Source of the DNA: Pomphorhynchus laevis
Lineage: Eukaryota; Acanthocephala; Palaeacanthocephala; Echinorhynchida; Pomphorhynchidae
Assembly: GCA_012934845.2 (NCBI GenBank)
Contig: WNNJ02002497.1
Span: forward strand, 1-64,000
Direction: 5' to 3'
Length of the DNA stretch: 64,000 nt
A program made the position numbers and the translations under genes. How positions within the stretch are numbered: position 1 is the stretch's first letter; the number at the start of each line of letters is the position of its first letter. The notes beneath the pieces were generated by a model that was given only the letters and a program-made list of their open reading frames with translations, was not told where the DNA came from and searched no databases. Shown here in pieces: positions 12,009 to 23,889 of this stretch.

Positions 12009-12324
12009 GACTTACAAACTACAAAGTTGGCTAATATATGCGTTTGTGGAACTGAGTTAAGCATTACCACGGCGTATCTGCAAATAAGGCGGCTTTCCGG
12101 CAATTAGTTACAATAAAGTACGCTATGTTTTAGCAACTGTTTTAATGGTAATATGTACAGGTGTGGCGATTGAACCAAGTCTGTCTTCGGTACCTGAAAG
12201 TTTCGTTTATTTTTTAGGATGGAACATATTCATTGACTGTGTATATTCAACTCAAATGCTTCATCGTACTTATCAAAGTCTACACATACATGTTTTGAAT
12301 CTATTAACAAAGGAAACGATCTAG

Positions 12325-12988
12325 CCAGCGAAGCAGGAAAATAAACACCATCTGACTCTTGAACAATCGCCCACAATAAAGTCAAGTCCAGTATGATGAG
12401 TATATCTTGAATTGTACATAAATTTAAAGTACTCAGTCGCTAATCATAGAGGTGTGCAACATAAAGCATAATCTCGTAGCCATACTTCATACATGTTCAT
12501 GTTTCAATTTCGATTTAAGTGACCAATGCACTACTACCTCCCCCACAGATATTTCTGTTATTAAATCACATCTAGACCAACACCTCCTGTATTGTAGGTA
12601 AAGTCTAATAAACACTGTCCAAGCCTCACCGTAGCACAATTTTGCCTATTGAGTAGCGTACAGTACATTCACTCATTTATGTAAAGAATCGAGGTCGTTC
12701 TGTAGGGGAATACGGGCAAGAGTGTTTCAAACTACTATCCATATTTTCAAGTAATCGACAAGTGTCATAAGGTCTGATTTTGTAATCGGAAAAGCGATCA
12801 TTCATAAAGGTAATGAATATTAAGGCACTAGTACTATACACTAAATGTGTCCCGCAAGAGTGGTCTGACCGAAATCTATGCTAAGTATTGAAGAAATATG
12901 TCGTGAATTAACTAACTTGTGTTTTAATGTTATTTGTTTTGTAGATGTTTTCAATAAAGCTACTTTAGCCTCACTTTGGATCTTAACA
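12325..12988. repeat. 664-bp direct repeat, left copy
   Basis: Matches 16841-17504 with no difference seen by eye. The first 574 bp (12325-12898) is not recognisable as coding. The last 90 bp is the 5' LTR of the Mag-clade element. The repeat starts at CCAGCG and ends exactly at the LTR end (TTAACA). Confidence 0.95.
12899..12988 (+). repeat. 5' LTR (90 bp)
   Basis: Begins TGTCGTGAATTAAC and ends GGATCTTAACA. It contains AATAAA, a likely polyadenylation signal. Two further copies lie at 16676-16765 and 17415-17504. Confidence 0.93.
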
Positions 12989-15900
12989 ATTTATTGAAAA
13001 CATTTGTGTGAGCATTTGTTGTCAAGATTGACCCAGTCGAAAACGGATTGGCGAACGTTGATTATGCACGATATCTGCAGCCAAGTAAACTTACAATAGA
13101 CACAGAAGACGCAAACGGAGCGGATATTTGGAAACATTGGCTATCAACATTCGAAGCGTTTATCGAACACATCGGAGCTCCGTGTGAGATTCGATTAACG
13201 TTACTGCGTAATTACGTTTCTCCTCAAATTTTCAAGTCAATTCAACAACTGTCTGATTATGCAGAAGCTATCAAGACGCTTCGATCGATGTTTGAGCGAC
13301 CGACCAATGTCATTTATGCTCGATATATACTATTCGCGAGGAGACAAGAAGATGCAGAAGATATTCAACACTACACTAATAGTTTAAAGCAACTAGCCTC
13401 AGAATGTAAGTTCGAAGAAGTATCGGCACAAGATCACCGAGATCAGGCAATTCTAAATGCGTTCATAGCGGGTATTTCCTCAAAGAAAATTAGAGAACGT
13501 TTACTTGAAAACTGTACCTTAACACTAACAGACGCTTTTGAAATTGCAAAAGCTATGGAAAGTGCGGAAAAACGTTCAACGGTAATCGAAGGACCTTATT
13601 ATCGACTAGCTCATGTTTCCGACAGCAGAAAGGAAGAGGCGGCAGATCAACTGGCACAAATGAATGATAGAGTAGTTGCAACAATCAAAAGTAATTGGAA
13701 GTGCTTTTTTTGTGGAAGTCAATCAAAGCATAGTCGAGAATCTTGTCCGGCAAAAAATTCAATTTGCCATAAATGTCAGAAGGAAGGACATTTTGCAAGA
13801 GCGTGTCGATCTTCACAATTCGGTCGTAATAAATACTCTGCGTGCATTTCTTCAATACTGTCTGACCGAAAAGCTGTAGACCAAATATCCATTTGCAACA
13901 AAAGAGTAGAGTGTTTGTTTGACACAGGGAGTTGTTATGGTTTTATTCGAACTGATATTGTGAGTAAGATGAAATTGCCTATCGTCAGAAATATACGGCA
14001 TATTACAATGGCCACTAATCGCTTCAAGACTTTAACTAAAGGACATGTCACTACGTCCATCATCTACAAGTCCCAAATTTATAAAAACATTATATTTCAT
14101 GTTCTGGACGACTTATGTACCGAAGCAATATTGGGGATGGATTTTATGAATGAGCATAAGAGTTTCAAACTAAAATTGAATGGTCCTAGAAACGAATTGG
14201 TAATTGCTGCTTTGCGACCTATAGATTTCAAGCCAGTTCGACCATTTTCACATCTAAATGAACATTGCATTCCTATTGCAACGAGGTCTCGCCGGTATAA
14301 TCCAGCCGATCGTGATTTTATTCGATCGGAGGTTCAGAAGTTATTGAAAGATGGGATTATCGAACCTTGTATTTCACCATGGCGAGCTCAAGTGGTAGTT
14401 ACGCGCTCGGAGAGACATAAACGCAGGCTTGTTATTGATTACTCACAAACGATAAATAAATATACATTGCTGGATGACTATCCTTTGCCAAACTTACAAG
14501 ATCTTGTGTATGAAATTAGTAAATACAAATGGTTTTCTACAATTGACTTACAGTCTGCTTATCATCAAGTTCCTCTACATCCAGACGATAGACTATGCAG
14601 ATGGAAGATTATATTGCTTTGCGAGATTGCCCTTTGGTTTGAAGAATGCAGTGTCATGCTTTCAGCGATGTATGGATCACATGATTGAAACAAATGAATT
14701 AAAAAGTACATTTGCCTATCTAGATAACATTACAATTTGCGGAATGACCCAACAAGAACACGACGAAAATCTGGGCAAATTCAACAGTGTCGCTACCAAG
14801 TGCGGGCTCACAATGAATACAACTAAATGTGAATTTAACAAGAAAGAAATAAAGCTTCTCGGCTACTTAATTTGTCAAGGAGTACTGAAACCAGATCCGG
14901 ACAGATTGCAGGATTTACATGAACTCCCCCCCCCTACGATGTCAGATCCTTACAACGAAGTATTGGACTCTTTGCTTACTACTCGTCTTGGATACCAGAA
15001 TTTTCACAAAAGATTGAATTCTTGAGAAACGCTTCATTCCCTATAAACGCTGAATCAAAACTGTCATTTGAAAAGCTTAAAGCAGATATTGCGAGTGCTT
15101 CTTTATACCACATCGATAACGCTCAAGCGCTAACAGTCGAGACAGACGCTTCTGAAACGTGCATTGCGGCTATACTGAACGGAGACGGTCGTCCGATTGC
15201 GTTTTTTTCAAGAAAACTTTCTGTAAGCGAGCAGAGATGGGCAGCAATCGAGAAAGAGGCTTTAGCCATAGTGGAATCCCTTATTAAGTGGCGACATTTT
15301 CTTATCGGAAGGCATTTTAAAATCATCACAGACCAAAGATCAGTTAGTTTTATATTCAATCAACTAAACAGAAGCAAGATAAAAAACGACAAAATACAAC
15401 GTTGGAAAGCAGAATTGGCCAATTACGATTTTGAAATATTTTACCGCCCGGGATCTTTGAATGGACCAGCAGATACCTTATCTAGAATATGTGCTACTTC
15501 CAATTTCGATAGAGGATTACAAGAACTTTACGAATCATTATGTCACCCCAGTGTACGACGGTTAACTCATTATGTCAGATCACGGAATCTTCCATTCTCA
15601 GTAAATGATGTGAAAAATATTTGTGAACGTTGTGAAGCTTGTAAATTTTCTAAGCCTCGATTTTCAAATACCTGTACGGCTCATGTAATTAAAGCTACCC
15701 GCCCTTTTGAGCGATTATGCATAGATTTCAAAGGACCATTACCGAGTAATTCAAGATCCCGTTTCCTCCTTGTTGTGATTGATGAGTATAGTCGGTTTCC
15801 TTTTGCCTACGCGTGCCCCGATATGTCTGCTAAAACTGTGTGTCATTGTTTGGACGAAATATTTGCTATTTTTGGTTGTCCAGAATATATTCATTCGGAT

Positions 15901-16675
15901 AGAGGTACGTCGTTTCTGTCATCGGATGTCAGACAATTTCACAGTGAGAGAGGAATCGCTAGCAGTTCCACAACACCGTACAACCCAAGAGGTAACGGGC
16001 AATGCGAACGATACAATTCAACAATTTGGACAGCTATAACTACCACGTTACAAAGTGAACGAATGTCTATTCATCAGTGGCAAATAATATTACCAAGAGC
16101 ACTCAATAGCATAAGGAGTCTTTTATGTACTTCAACCAACTACACACCTCACGAACGGATATTTTCTTACCCCAGTAAGAGTAATGAAGGCAAAACGTTT
16201 CCAAAATGGATGACCGATGGTGCATCTGTACTTGTCCGGAATCATAGACGTGAATCGAAATATGAACCAATAGGTTGTCCAGCTAAACTTGTGACTGCTA
16301 ACAACAAATACGCTATCATCGAATATCCTAATCAACGACAAGGTGCGGTTTCTTTAAGGGACGTGGCTCCCGGTTTCGATATCGGACAACGGTTGTCAGG
16401 TGGAGATAGCTGCCAAAATCTAATGATAGAACATCATGAATGTACGAACGATACATCACAACTTACAACTACTACTAAAGATGATATTGAAAGCAGCTAT
16501 AACCCTGATACCAGCTACAGCGACGATAAAACTGTGAGTACGGACGACGATACTTTAAACGATACTTTCAAAATATCCGACGAGAAAGGAAATGAAATTA
16601 TGCAGAGCAACGAAAGACCCGTGCGAAATAAAGCTACTCCCGCGTATCTACGAGATTATGTTTGGCGGAGGAGAA

Positions 16676-16765
16676 TGTCGTGAATTAACTAACTTGTGTT
16701 TTAATGTTATTTGTTTTGTAGATGTTTTCAATAAAGCTACTTTAGCCTCACTTTGGATTTTAACA
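16676..16765 (+). repeat. 3' LTR (90 bp)
   Basis: Same 90 bp as the 5' LTR with one difference, immediately after the polypurine tract that ends the coding region. The sequence after it (GTTACGG) differs from that following the other two LTR copies, which fixes the LTR end at TTAACA. Confidence 0.93.
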
Positions 16766-16840
16766 GTTACGGAAGGTGATAGAAAACATAGTCTGTTAAT
16801 ATCATAGAGTTGATTCGATATACATCTCGTTACTTACTTT

Positions 16841-17504
16841 CCAGCGAAGCAGGAAAATAAACACCATCTGACTCTTGAACAATCGCCCACAATAAAGTCA
16901 AGTCCAGTATGATGAGTATATCTTGAATTGTACATAAATTTAAAGTACTCAGTCGCTAATCATAGAGGTGTGCAACATAAAGCATAATCTCGTAGCCATA
17001 CTTCATACATGTTCATGTTTCAATTTCGATTTAAGTGACCAATGCACTACTACCTCCCCCACAGATATTTCTGTTATTAAATCACATCTAGACCAACACC
17101 TCCTGTATTGTAGGTAAAGTCTAATAAACACTGTCCAAGCCTCACCGTAGCACAATTTTGCCTATTGAGTAGCGTACAGTACATTCACTCATTTATGTAA
17201 AGAATCGAGGTCGTTCTGTAGGGGAATACGGGCAAGAGTGTTTCAAACTACTATCCATATTTTCAAGTAATCGACAAGTGTCATAAGGTCTGATTTTGTA
17301 ATCGGAAAAGCGATCATTCATAAAGGTAATGAATATTAAGGCACTAGTACTATACACTAAATGTGTCCCGCAAGAGTGGTCTGACCGAAATCTATGCTAA
17401 GTATTGAAGAAATATGTCGTGAATTAACTAACTTGTGTTTTAATGTTATTTGTTTTGTAGATGTTTTCAATAAAGCTACTTTAGCCTCACTTTGGATCTT
17501 AACA
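16841..17504. repeat. 664-bp direct repeat, right copy, ending in a third LTR
   Basis: Second copy of 12325-12988. Its last 90 bp (17415-17504) is a third LTR without internal sequence next to it, in effect a solo LTR carrying the same 5' flank as the full element. It begins 76 bp after the 3' LTR. From 17505 to about 18030 I see only AT-rich DNA. Confidence 0.93.
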
Positions 17505-17802
17505 AAATCCAATTTTGATCAAGACGATATCGAACTTTTTAGCAATTAAGTAGTTCAATTTAAGCTGGTCATTTACATTCCAACAACATTATAATATCAA
17601 AGTATGAATATTTAATAGCATGGTTTCCTCCTAGAAAGATAGATATGCTTCCTAAAGGAACATTGATTACCACGCTAACAGAAAAATTAAGAACACTGAC
17701 AATCAAGTGCGTATGAGTCGAAAATTTTGAGATATAAAAATAGGAAGATGCGAGACGCCCACGTTAATTTTGAAGTATCCATAACTCTATCTATTACCTA
17801 TT

Positions 17803-17826
17803 ATTACCATATAAAAATATGGTAAT
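17803..17826. repeat. 10-bp perfect hairpin, 4-nt loop
   Basis: ATTACCATAT, AAAA, ATATGGTAAT. A small foldback in featureless AT-rich DNA. Confidence 0.8.
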
Positions 17827-18029
17827 TGCATGGTCACAAAAATATGTTAATGTCATCTATAAGCGACCTTGTACATTCCTTCAATGAGAAAGTTTTAGTA
17901 AAATGTGTTAATAGGTAGCATATTGTAGGTTAATATATAATGTGAATTAGTAAAAGATAAAGAGCTTTTACTTGAAAGTTTCTTCTAACTTAGCGGTAAA
18001 TATAAAGAGCAGGTAAGTCATTTTCTATT

Positions 18030-18300
18030 AAGTTGATATACCTGTGCAGTCATTGTTACTATTGAAAATACGATAACTACTTTTATTCCGCACGCTACTT
18101 TGATCCTATCTATACGCCAACAGCAGTACGCTACATTTTAATATTGGTGGACCTCATCAGTTAACAGATCCAATATCTACGTTTCACGTGTCTGTCCTTT
18201 TAATGTTGAGTGACGATCACTCGAATCGTCTACTTTAATGACAATTAGATTTAATGAAAGACTTTTTTACATTTTGCAAATTTAATCCAAGTCATTTATG
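18030..18300 (-). repeat. Dispersed repeat family R, copy A
   Basis: On the minus strand this reads TTTGCAAAATGTA, then a stretch with GACACGTGAAACGTAG, CTGATGAGGTCCACCAAT and ATGTAGCGTACTGCTG, ending near GACTGCACAGGTATATCAAC. The same series occurs at 22431-22681 and 60307-60512. It is non-coding with no tRNA-like A or B box, so the class is unknown. A shorter piece of its end (GGTATATCTGTGCAGTCATC) recurs at about 18423-18442. Confidence 0.85.
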
Positions 18301-18385
18301 ATTTCAAATTAAATCAGCGTTGTTAGGGAAAGGTGCTACCTTCAATTTGATAACCTACCTATTTTTGCAATTAATTGCAATTTTC

Positions 18386-18424
18386 AAACTAGTCATCTAT
18401 AGTTTGTTCCTGATTTTAAGTTGG
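18386..18424. repeat. Short dispersed repeat shared with 55112-55149
   Basis: CAAACTAGTCATCTATAGTTTG followed by a spacer and ATTTTAAGTT recurs at 55112-55149 with a few changes. It is probably the end of an unrecognised interspersed repeat. Confidence 0.7.
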
Positions 18425-18513
18425 TATATCTGTGCAGTCATCAACTTAAATTAAGAACTTAAAATTATGTGTTCTTAAATAGCATGTTATAATACTAAAA
18501 TTACAATAATTTC

Positions 18514-18658
18514 CTGAGGATGCTAGCAGAAGTTAACGAAATATCAAAAATAATTGCTTCTTTCCTTTGATCCAGCTTCAATAATTATTTATCAATAATG
18601 GATCAGTATCAACTATTAAAAGGTAATTTTCTGAAGATGCTAACAATAAATAGCGAAA
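18514..18658 (+). ncRNA. Two hammerhead-like core motifs (decayed, tentative)
   Basis: CTGAGGA then GCTA...then CGAAA at 18514-18541, and CTGAAGA-T-GCTA-8 nt-TAGC-GAAA at 18631-18658. Both match the hammerhead core pattern CUGANGA / stem II / GAAA. The second has a four-pair stem II but one extra base before it. Flanking sequence (AATATCAAAAATAATT) is shared, so the two are copies of one unit. No stem III or cleavage triplet is convincing. Such motifs are known from Penelope-like and other retroelements, and one Penelope-like fragment lies at 62.4 kb. Probably decayed. Confidence 0.25.
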
Positions 18659-18679
18659 TATCAAAAATAATTTATTCTA

Positions 18680-18982
18680 ATGGGACACTGGAAATCGTCT
18701 TGCAATTTAACTCCGCACTGTGGAGTGTGTGGTAAAGATAATTGCCATAATTTACTAAATGGTGAAAAATGTGCTGCCCCACCAGCATGCTCTAATTGTA
18801 ATGGATCTCATCCGGCTTGGTCCCGACGATGTTCTGCATTCAAGAATTACAAAAAAATATTCATTACTGGGAACTTTAGGATTTTGCCTAAATCCTTCGC
18901 CGAAGCTTCAAAGACTCAAAGTAACGATAGACAAATGTCTGATTCTGATATATTAAAAATCGTCATTCTAAAAAAACAATGA
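18680..18982 (+). pseudogene. ORF1 zinc-knuckle region of the I-like LINE
   Basis: Begins MGHWKSSCNLTPHCGVCGKDNC and continues with CSNCNGSHPAWSRRCSAF, the serial CCHC knuckles found at the C-terminus of I/Jockey/R1 ORF1 proteins, which bind element RNA. The upstream part of ORF1 is absent: what precedes is AT-rich repeat DNA carrying the hammerhead-like motifs. It is therefore a 5'-truncated ORF1. Confidence 0.8.
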
Positions 18983-19264
18983 AGCCATTGAAACAATGTA
19001 ACGCATAATTGAACAACTTGTTTCTACCCTCCTGGGCGCGACACTAGCGTCGGCCGTTGCTGTTCTTCAATCGAAGAAACGCGGTGCATCAATACCCTAG
19101 GTTCCGCCGTTAAAGGTAGGAAGACTACTGAAGAATAAAAATGCCTGGGGAAATGAAGATATTGCCCAAGAGGGTTCGGTCTCGGATGGGGCTAGTGGCA
19201 AGGGGGTGACCCTCTTGCACCTAGTTCTGTCTAGGTTGGCTGCTTTCGTCCAACTGATCTGCCA

Positions 19265-21690
19265 CAATGGTGAGTAAACCCGAGCCTTTTTCACAGAATA
19301 TCCTTCAGTGGAATTCGGGAGGTGCTTCTGCCCTTAGACTTTTATCTGGAAGAGACGCAGATGTTATAGTCCTTCAGGCGACGCGGTCTATCCGTTTCCC
19401 CCAGGACATTACTTGATTTATCCCAAAGCAAATTTGTTCACACTATACTCCGTACATAACCCCACCTCACTCCTCTTCATCTCAAGGACTCTTGACCTTA
19501 GTTTAGTGCTCCCTAAGATCTTCCCTCCTGCTAAATTACTCTTGTTCAGCCCTGTCTTGTTTGGTAGTTTCACTCGTTAAGAACGGTAAACGCCTCAGTC
19601 TAGCCAATGTATACATCCGTCAGGGGAGATTCCCAAGAATTGTGCCCTCCTAGATGGTATTTTTGATAGCGGCTACGACATGTTAATAGAGGACTTCAAC
19701 GACAGAACTGGTCGTTGGATTAATGCAGCACTCCGCAGAGCCAGGAACGGTTATCTTATTCATAAACCACCCTCACCCACCTTCCATTGCATATCAACGA
19801 ATTCACTCCTCGACTTATTACTGCTCCATGAGAGGTGGTTGCTAAAACCCTTCTGTACGGAGCAGTCGCGACAACATCTGTCCACCTCTCATGATCTAAT
19901 TTTTTGGCGGTTAGAATAGGATACGCTGCTTCGTAGAAGATTCCACTTTGACCCGATCAGAGTGGCTTTCTTCCAGGCAGCTATCCAACGCTTCCCCCGT
20001 ATTGGTAATCAGAGTTTATCCAAATTTAATTCCTACCTCTCTTCACAAGCTACCGCGATTTTGTCGACTACCTATAAAGGTCGCTTGTACAAGAACCTTT
20101 CCTAATCTCTCTGTTTCAGCCAGACAAACCCTCTCGAAGGAATACTGGAGCACTAGATATAGGTTCCAGCTGAGTAGGTATAGGACGAATATTGCTCGTC
20201 TGAATCCTTCTCAGTCTTCTTTTTGGAAGATATTCAAGAAGGAGAAGTTTGTTTGTTGGAAGGATAGGGCCTTGGGCTAGATCGGTAGTATAGGCATCGA
20301 TAAAGTTTTAGAGGAGTCACTAGCCCTACACAATTATGGAGCCACGCAATCTCCGCAACCAATCCAGCCCTGGGAAGCCTTCAGGAGTAGAGACTTATCT
20401 GTCACAGATATTCTCAACGCCTGGTGGCTTCTTCCGGGCACCTCCAAATCCGTTGCTTCACTCTCTTCTCGTGTCTGTCAGCTATTGACAGCCGATCAAA
20501 GAAGGGAGGTGGCCGTCACAATGCTATTAGCCACCCCATCTGATGTGGCCGGCATCAACATTAGCAAGAGAATTTTTATTCCAAAAAAGTATCCGGTCTC
20601 TTGTCCTAAAGACCCGCGGCCCATTTCGATTCAAAATTTCCTCGTCTTGATCTACGAAAAAGCGCTTGCGCGTATAATCCGCGATCATTTGATTAGGCGA
20701 AATTTAATCCCACCTGGTTTCCATGAATTTGTCAAAGGTCGCTCGGTCCATTTAGCAGTTGGTGAAGTGCATCGGTTTTGTCGGGAGAATAGTCATCAGC
20801 CTGCTGTGGCTGTTTTCCTTGATTTTTCTGCTGCATTTGAACGCATCTTCATTCCCTTTGTTATCTCTTCTCTCAAGTCCCTCGTGTGCCTGCGAGAATT
20901 GTAAACAAGGTGGATTCTGATGCACACTAAGCGATTTTACTATGAAGACGACCATGATGCGCGTCAGTTCTACACTATTACGGGTGTGCCTCAAAGCTCC
21001 CCTCTTTATTCTATCTTATATCTTGCTGCATCCATTAACCTATTTAAAATATTTAAACGTGAACAACGTCTAGTAGTGTACGCTGATGACACCACAGCCC
21101 TCTTCACTGGACGCAGGTGTAAAGACGTAGTCTCTGACATCAGCCGTTTCTTTTCAAGATTAAAAGACCAGCTACCCCAATCCAATCTTATTTTAAACTC
21201 CGCAAAATCGCAGGTGGTTGTATTTCATGGCACCCCTGGAACTAAGAAAAAACTTAAGAGACTGGCACTCTCTGCACTCTCCTCCATTTTTGCCTCAGAA
21301 CCACTCTCTACATTCACAAGTCGAGATAAAATACCTGGGGTTCACCGTTTCGGTGAACTGGTCGGCGAAAGCCGACCTGGATAGACTCAAACGTATCTTG
21401 AAGAGAGTTAGGTGTGCTCTGAAACGGGCCCAGCATCTGTCGTTGAAAGGGAAACCCAGGTGCGCCTTTGGGGCACCTGGGCTATCTCGGGATTAGTCTT
21501 CTTTTCAAGAAGACGTCCCCCAGAACAAAGACTAAGGTTCCTCGTCTCTCGTTTACCCAGCATAGTCCGCTCTGATTGGATCCTTCGGGGGGGGGTGAAA
21601 GACCCCGGGTTGTTCAGTCGGAAGGCGGCGTGTTGGATCGGTTGGGGGAGCTCAGATCCCCATCGATTTGAGGCCAGAATAAGGTGAAGA
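19265..21690 (+). pseudogene. ORF2 (endonuclease and RT) of the I-like LINE, broken
   Basis: In order: ILQWNSGGASALRLLSGRDA (endonuclease start), a DFN motif near 19690 and CISTNSLLDLLLL at 19795, the linker EYWSTRYRFQL and SQSSFWKIFKKEKFV (20140-20255), then the RT with KRIFIPKKYP, RPISIQNFLVLIYEKALARI, AVFLDFSAAFERI, GVPQSSPLYSILYLA and LVVYADDTTALFTG (about 21070). C-terminal frames run to 21690. Each part is in a different frame with stops between, so it is inactive. The GVPQ(S)SPL box has lost its usual Gly. Confidence 0.85.
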
Positions 21691-21715
21691 CTCCGATAAT
21701 AATGATCATGATGTT

Positions 21716-23880
21716 TTGCTTAGGAACAATTTATCTTGACTATTTTTTGCTTGTAATTATTTATCCTTTTTGTGATTAAGAAAATCTATTATTTTTAATA
21801 TTTCACACACCACGTTTAAAGCGATAAGTTAGTGTCATTATGTCTTTGGAAAAATAGCGTTCTAAAGTGTAACCGTGAAAGCTACAAATCCTTGTAATTT
21901 CTAACAAAAATATTGATACATTTCGCTGAATATTTACATGATCGTTGTATTTCTCAAGGTAAGACTTTATCAAACGGATATTTTACTCATGTAAATTAAT
22001 TATTTTAATAATTTATATTATTTTACTTAATTATTTTACTTTATTATGTAAATTATTGGCAATAAGTACAAAAATGAAATACTTGTATTATTGAGGAAAT
22101 TAAAAACGTATTAACTACCGTATTTTAAGATAAATTAATGGTTTTTGAGTTGCCATTCTCGTACGTTTTTATGTTAGACATTGGCACATGTTTTTGTATC
22201 TGTCAATGCTCAACAACTTCAATGTTCAACATTGAAGACTTTAATGTTGAACAGACTGTAATGTTGAACAGACTTCAATGTTCAACAACTTTATATTTAA
22301 TGAAATAATAAAGTAAATTGTTTCAAATTCGTGAAATTATTTAATACAGATTTAGTTTTCGACTTGTAGTCATTTAACTTTTATAATTAAATATATCAAG
22401 GTAAATGCTGAAGTGTATCTAATTAAATGATTTCAATTAAATTTGCAAAATGTAAACTGCCCTTCATTTAATCTAATTGCTAATAACGCAGACTAGTGAT
22501 CGTTAGACAGCATTAAATGGACCCACACGTGAAACGTAGGTATTGGATCAGTAGCTGATGATGCTCATCAATACTGAAATGTAGCGTACTGCTGTTAATT
22601 TATAAATATAGGATTAAGGTAGCTGGCAGTGTCATCAAAAATTTCAATTGCAACACTGACTGCACAATTATATCAGATTTAAGTTTACAACATGTATCCT
22701 ACTAAATGGAGACAATACCGTTAACATAAATTGACAGTTTAGAGGTTAGTCGCAATAGTTTGGGTTGTTAATTTTTCAAAAACTTCATTTTTGGAAATGC
22801 TATAAACGAACAAATGCAGAGAGTATTCCATCGTTCATCTAGTTTTTATTTTCAGCGATAAATTTAGTGACAAGTTTCAATGGTTTCAGTTAAGTTGCGT
22901 AAACATTCTATTTTTTAACGAATTTTTACCATTATGTTCACGGAATGTTAACTAAGACAATTAATAAAACAGCTATGGTCGCTATAGAAACATTTGCTGA
23001 ATATTAAATAGATTGTAGCAGTTATGACTACAGAGCAAGTTTTATTATTCACTATAATGTTGTGCTATTTATATATTAAAACCGATAATTTATAAAACTT
23101 AAAAGATTTAAAATTTACTTAAATTTATTGCGAGTTTTATTTCCATGAAATCGGGTTCCGGATTTTATCCAAAAATTCATGGATTCATTTCACTGATATG
23201 TTGAATATAATATATCTAGAGTTGGATTCAGTACATATGATGCATCCATAAAGTATTTAACTTTCTAAGCTATTTAAATTTAAAAAATTAACCTGACAAC
23301 TTGAAATAGGTGTATCTAAGAAAAAAAGTAATTTATCATATCATAATATCTTAATAAATAATTACAGGAGAATATTAGATAGAGAAGACAATTTAGATAT
23401 CTTACAGACAGCAGATTCTTTATGGCATTTTCATTTTATAAAATTGGCATCTAGAAATTACAATTAATATTTTGAAAATAGTATATAAAGTAGTATAATC
23501 TGACATTATAAACAATTAAATATTACAATATTACATTATGTATAATATTGAATTCAAAATACTAATTATAACCTCCTTAATTGCTAAATGCACGCTCGGT
23601 AGAATTCTTGGAAACTTTAAAATGGACCCATGTACTGTACAACTTATGATTTTTTATGTTACATTAATTTTTCCATTAGTTGCGTTTTTATGAAAGACGT
23701 TTCTGCACAGAGTTATTCAAAATTTACGAAAATCATGAAAAATAATTTTAGAGCAGCTGGAAGATAGAGTATTTCAATATTTGCAGCATTATTTGTATAA
23801 ACGAAACCACATGCATTTCAAATTTCCACGGCTAGTATTTGTTACAAAAATATAATGTTTTATACTTTACATTGAAATAA
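21716..23880. other. AT-rich stretch without recognised genes
   Basis: No frame of interest on either strand. It holds repeat R copy B (22431-22681) and a cluster of CAATGTTCAAC / AATGTTGAACAGACT repeats at 22213-22285, including an odd palindrome TTCAATGTT-C-AACATTGAA (22218-22236). Confidence 0.7.
22431..22681 (+). repeat. Dispersed repeat family R, copy B
   Basis: Same order of blocks as copy A: TTGCAAAATGTAAACTG, GACTAGTGATCGTTAG, CACGTGAAACGTAGGTATTG, GAAATGTAGCGTACTGCTG and TGACTGCACAATTATATCAG. It is about 80-85% similar by eye to copies A and C. Confidence 0.85.
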
Positions 23881-23889
23881 GTCCACAGT

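Larger units (their letters stand above)
12899..16765 (+). mobile_element. Mag-clade Ty3/gypsy LTR retrotransposon, young, broken
   Basis: Fossil LTR element with 90-bp LTRs (TG...CA) that differ at a single position, so it inserted recently. Very short LTRs and a single gag-pol reading region are typical of the Mag clade. Parts in order: gag with a pair of CCHC knuckles (CFFCGSQSKHSRESC and CHKCQKEGHFARAC) at about 13.05-13.85 kb; protease (LFDTGS) at 13.9-14.2 kb; RT (VIDYSQTINKYTLLDDYPLP) at 14.25-14.95 kb; RNase H at 15.05-15.5 kb; integrase with an HHCC-like zinc region and a DDE core at 15.5-16.4 kb. A purine tract (GGCGGAGGAGAA) directly precedes the 3' LTR. No env is seen. It is broken, with about two breaks. 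No clear primer-binding site or target-site duplication is visible. Confidence 0.93.
18664..21715 (+). mobile_element. I-like LINE (I/R1/Jockey group), decayed
   Basis: Plus-strand non-LTR element, truncated in ORF1. ORF1 remains as a zinc-knuckle segment. ORF2 keeps endonuclease traces (LQWNSGG, about 19310) and a full RT order, and ends near 21690 with a 3' tail rich in GATAATAATGATCATGATG. About eight frame breaks. Composition is clearly more GC-rich than the flanks. A fragment of the same family is at 7903-8535. Confidence 0.88.

Noticed and set aside
12325-12988. 664-bp direct repeats as the LTRs of the Mag element
   Set aside because: They do not start with TG, the purine tract sits before the internal 90-bp copy, and three different sequences follow the TTAACA end. 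The true LTR is 90 bp.
22431-22681. Repeat R as a true hammerhead ribozyme
   Set aside because: CTGATGAGG...GAAA is present in part, but the bases between do not pair into a stem II in the consensus, copy A lacks GAAA, and no cleavage triplet is evident.
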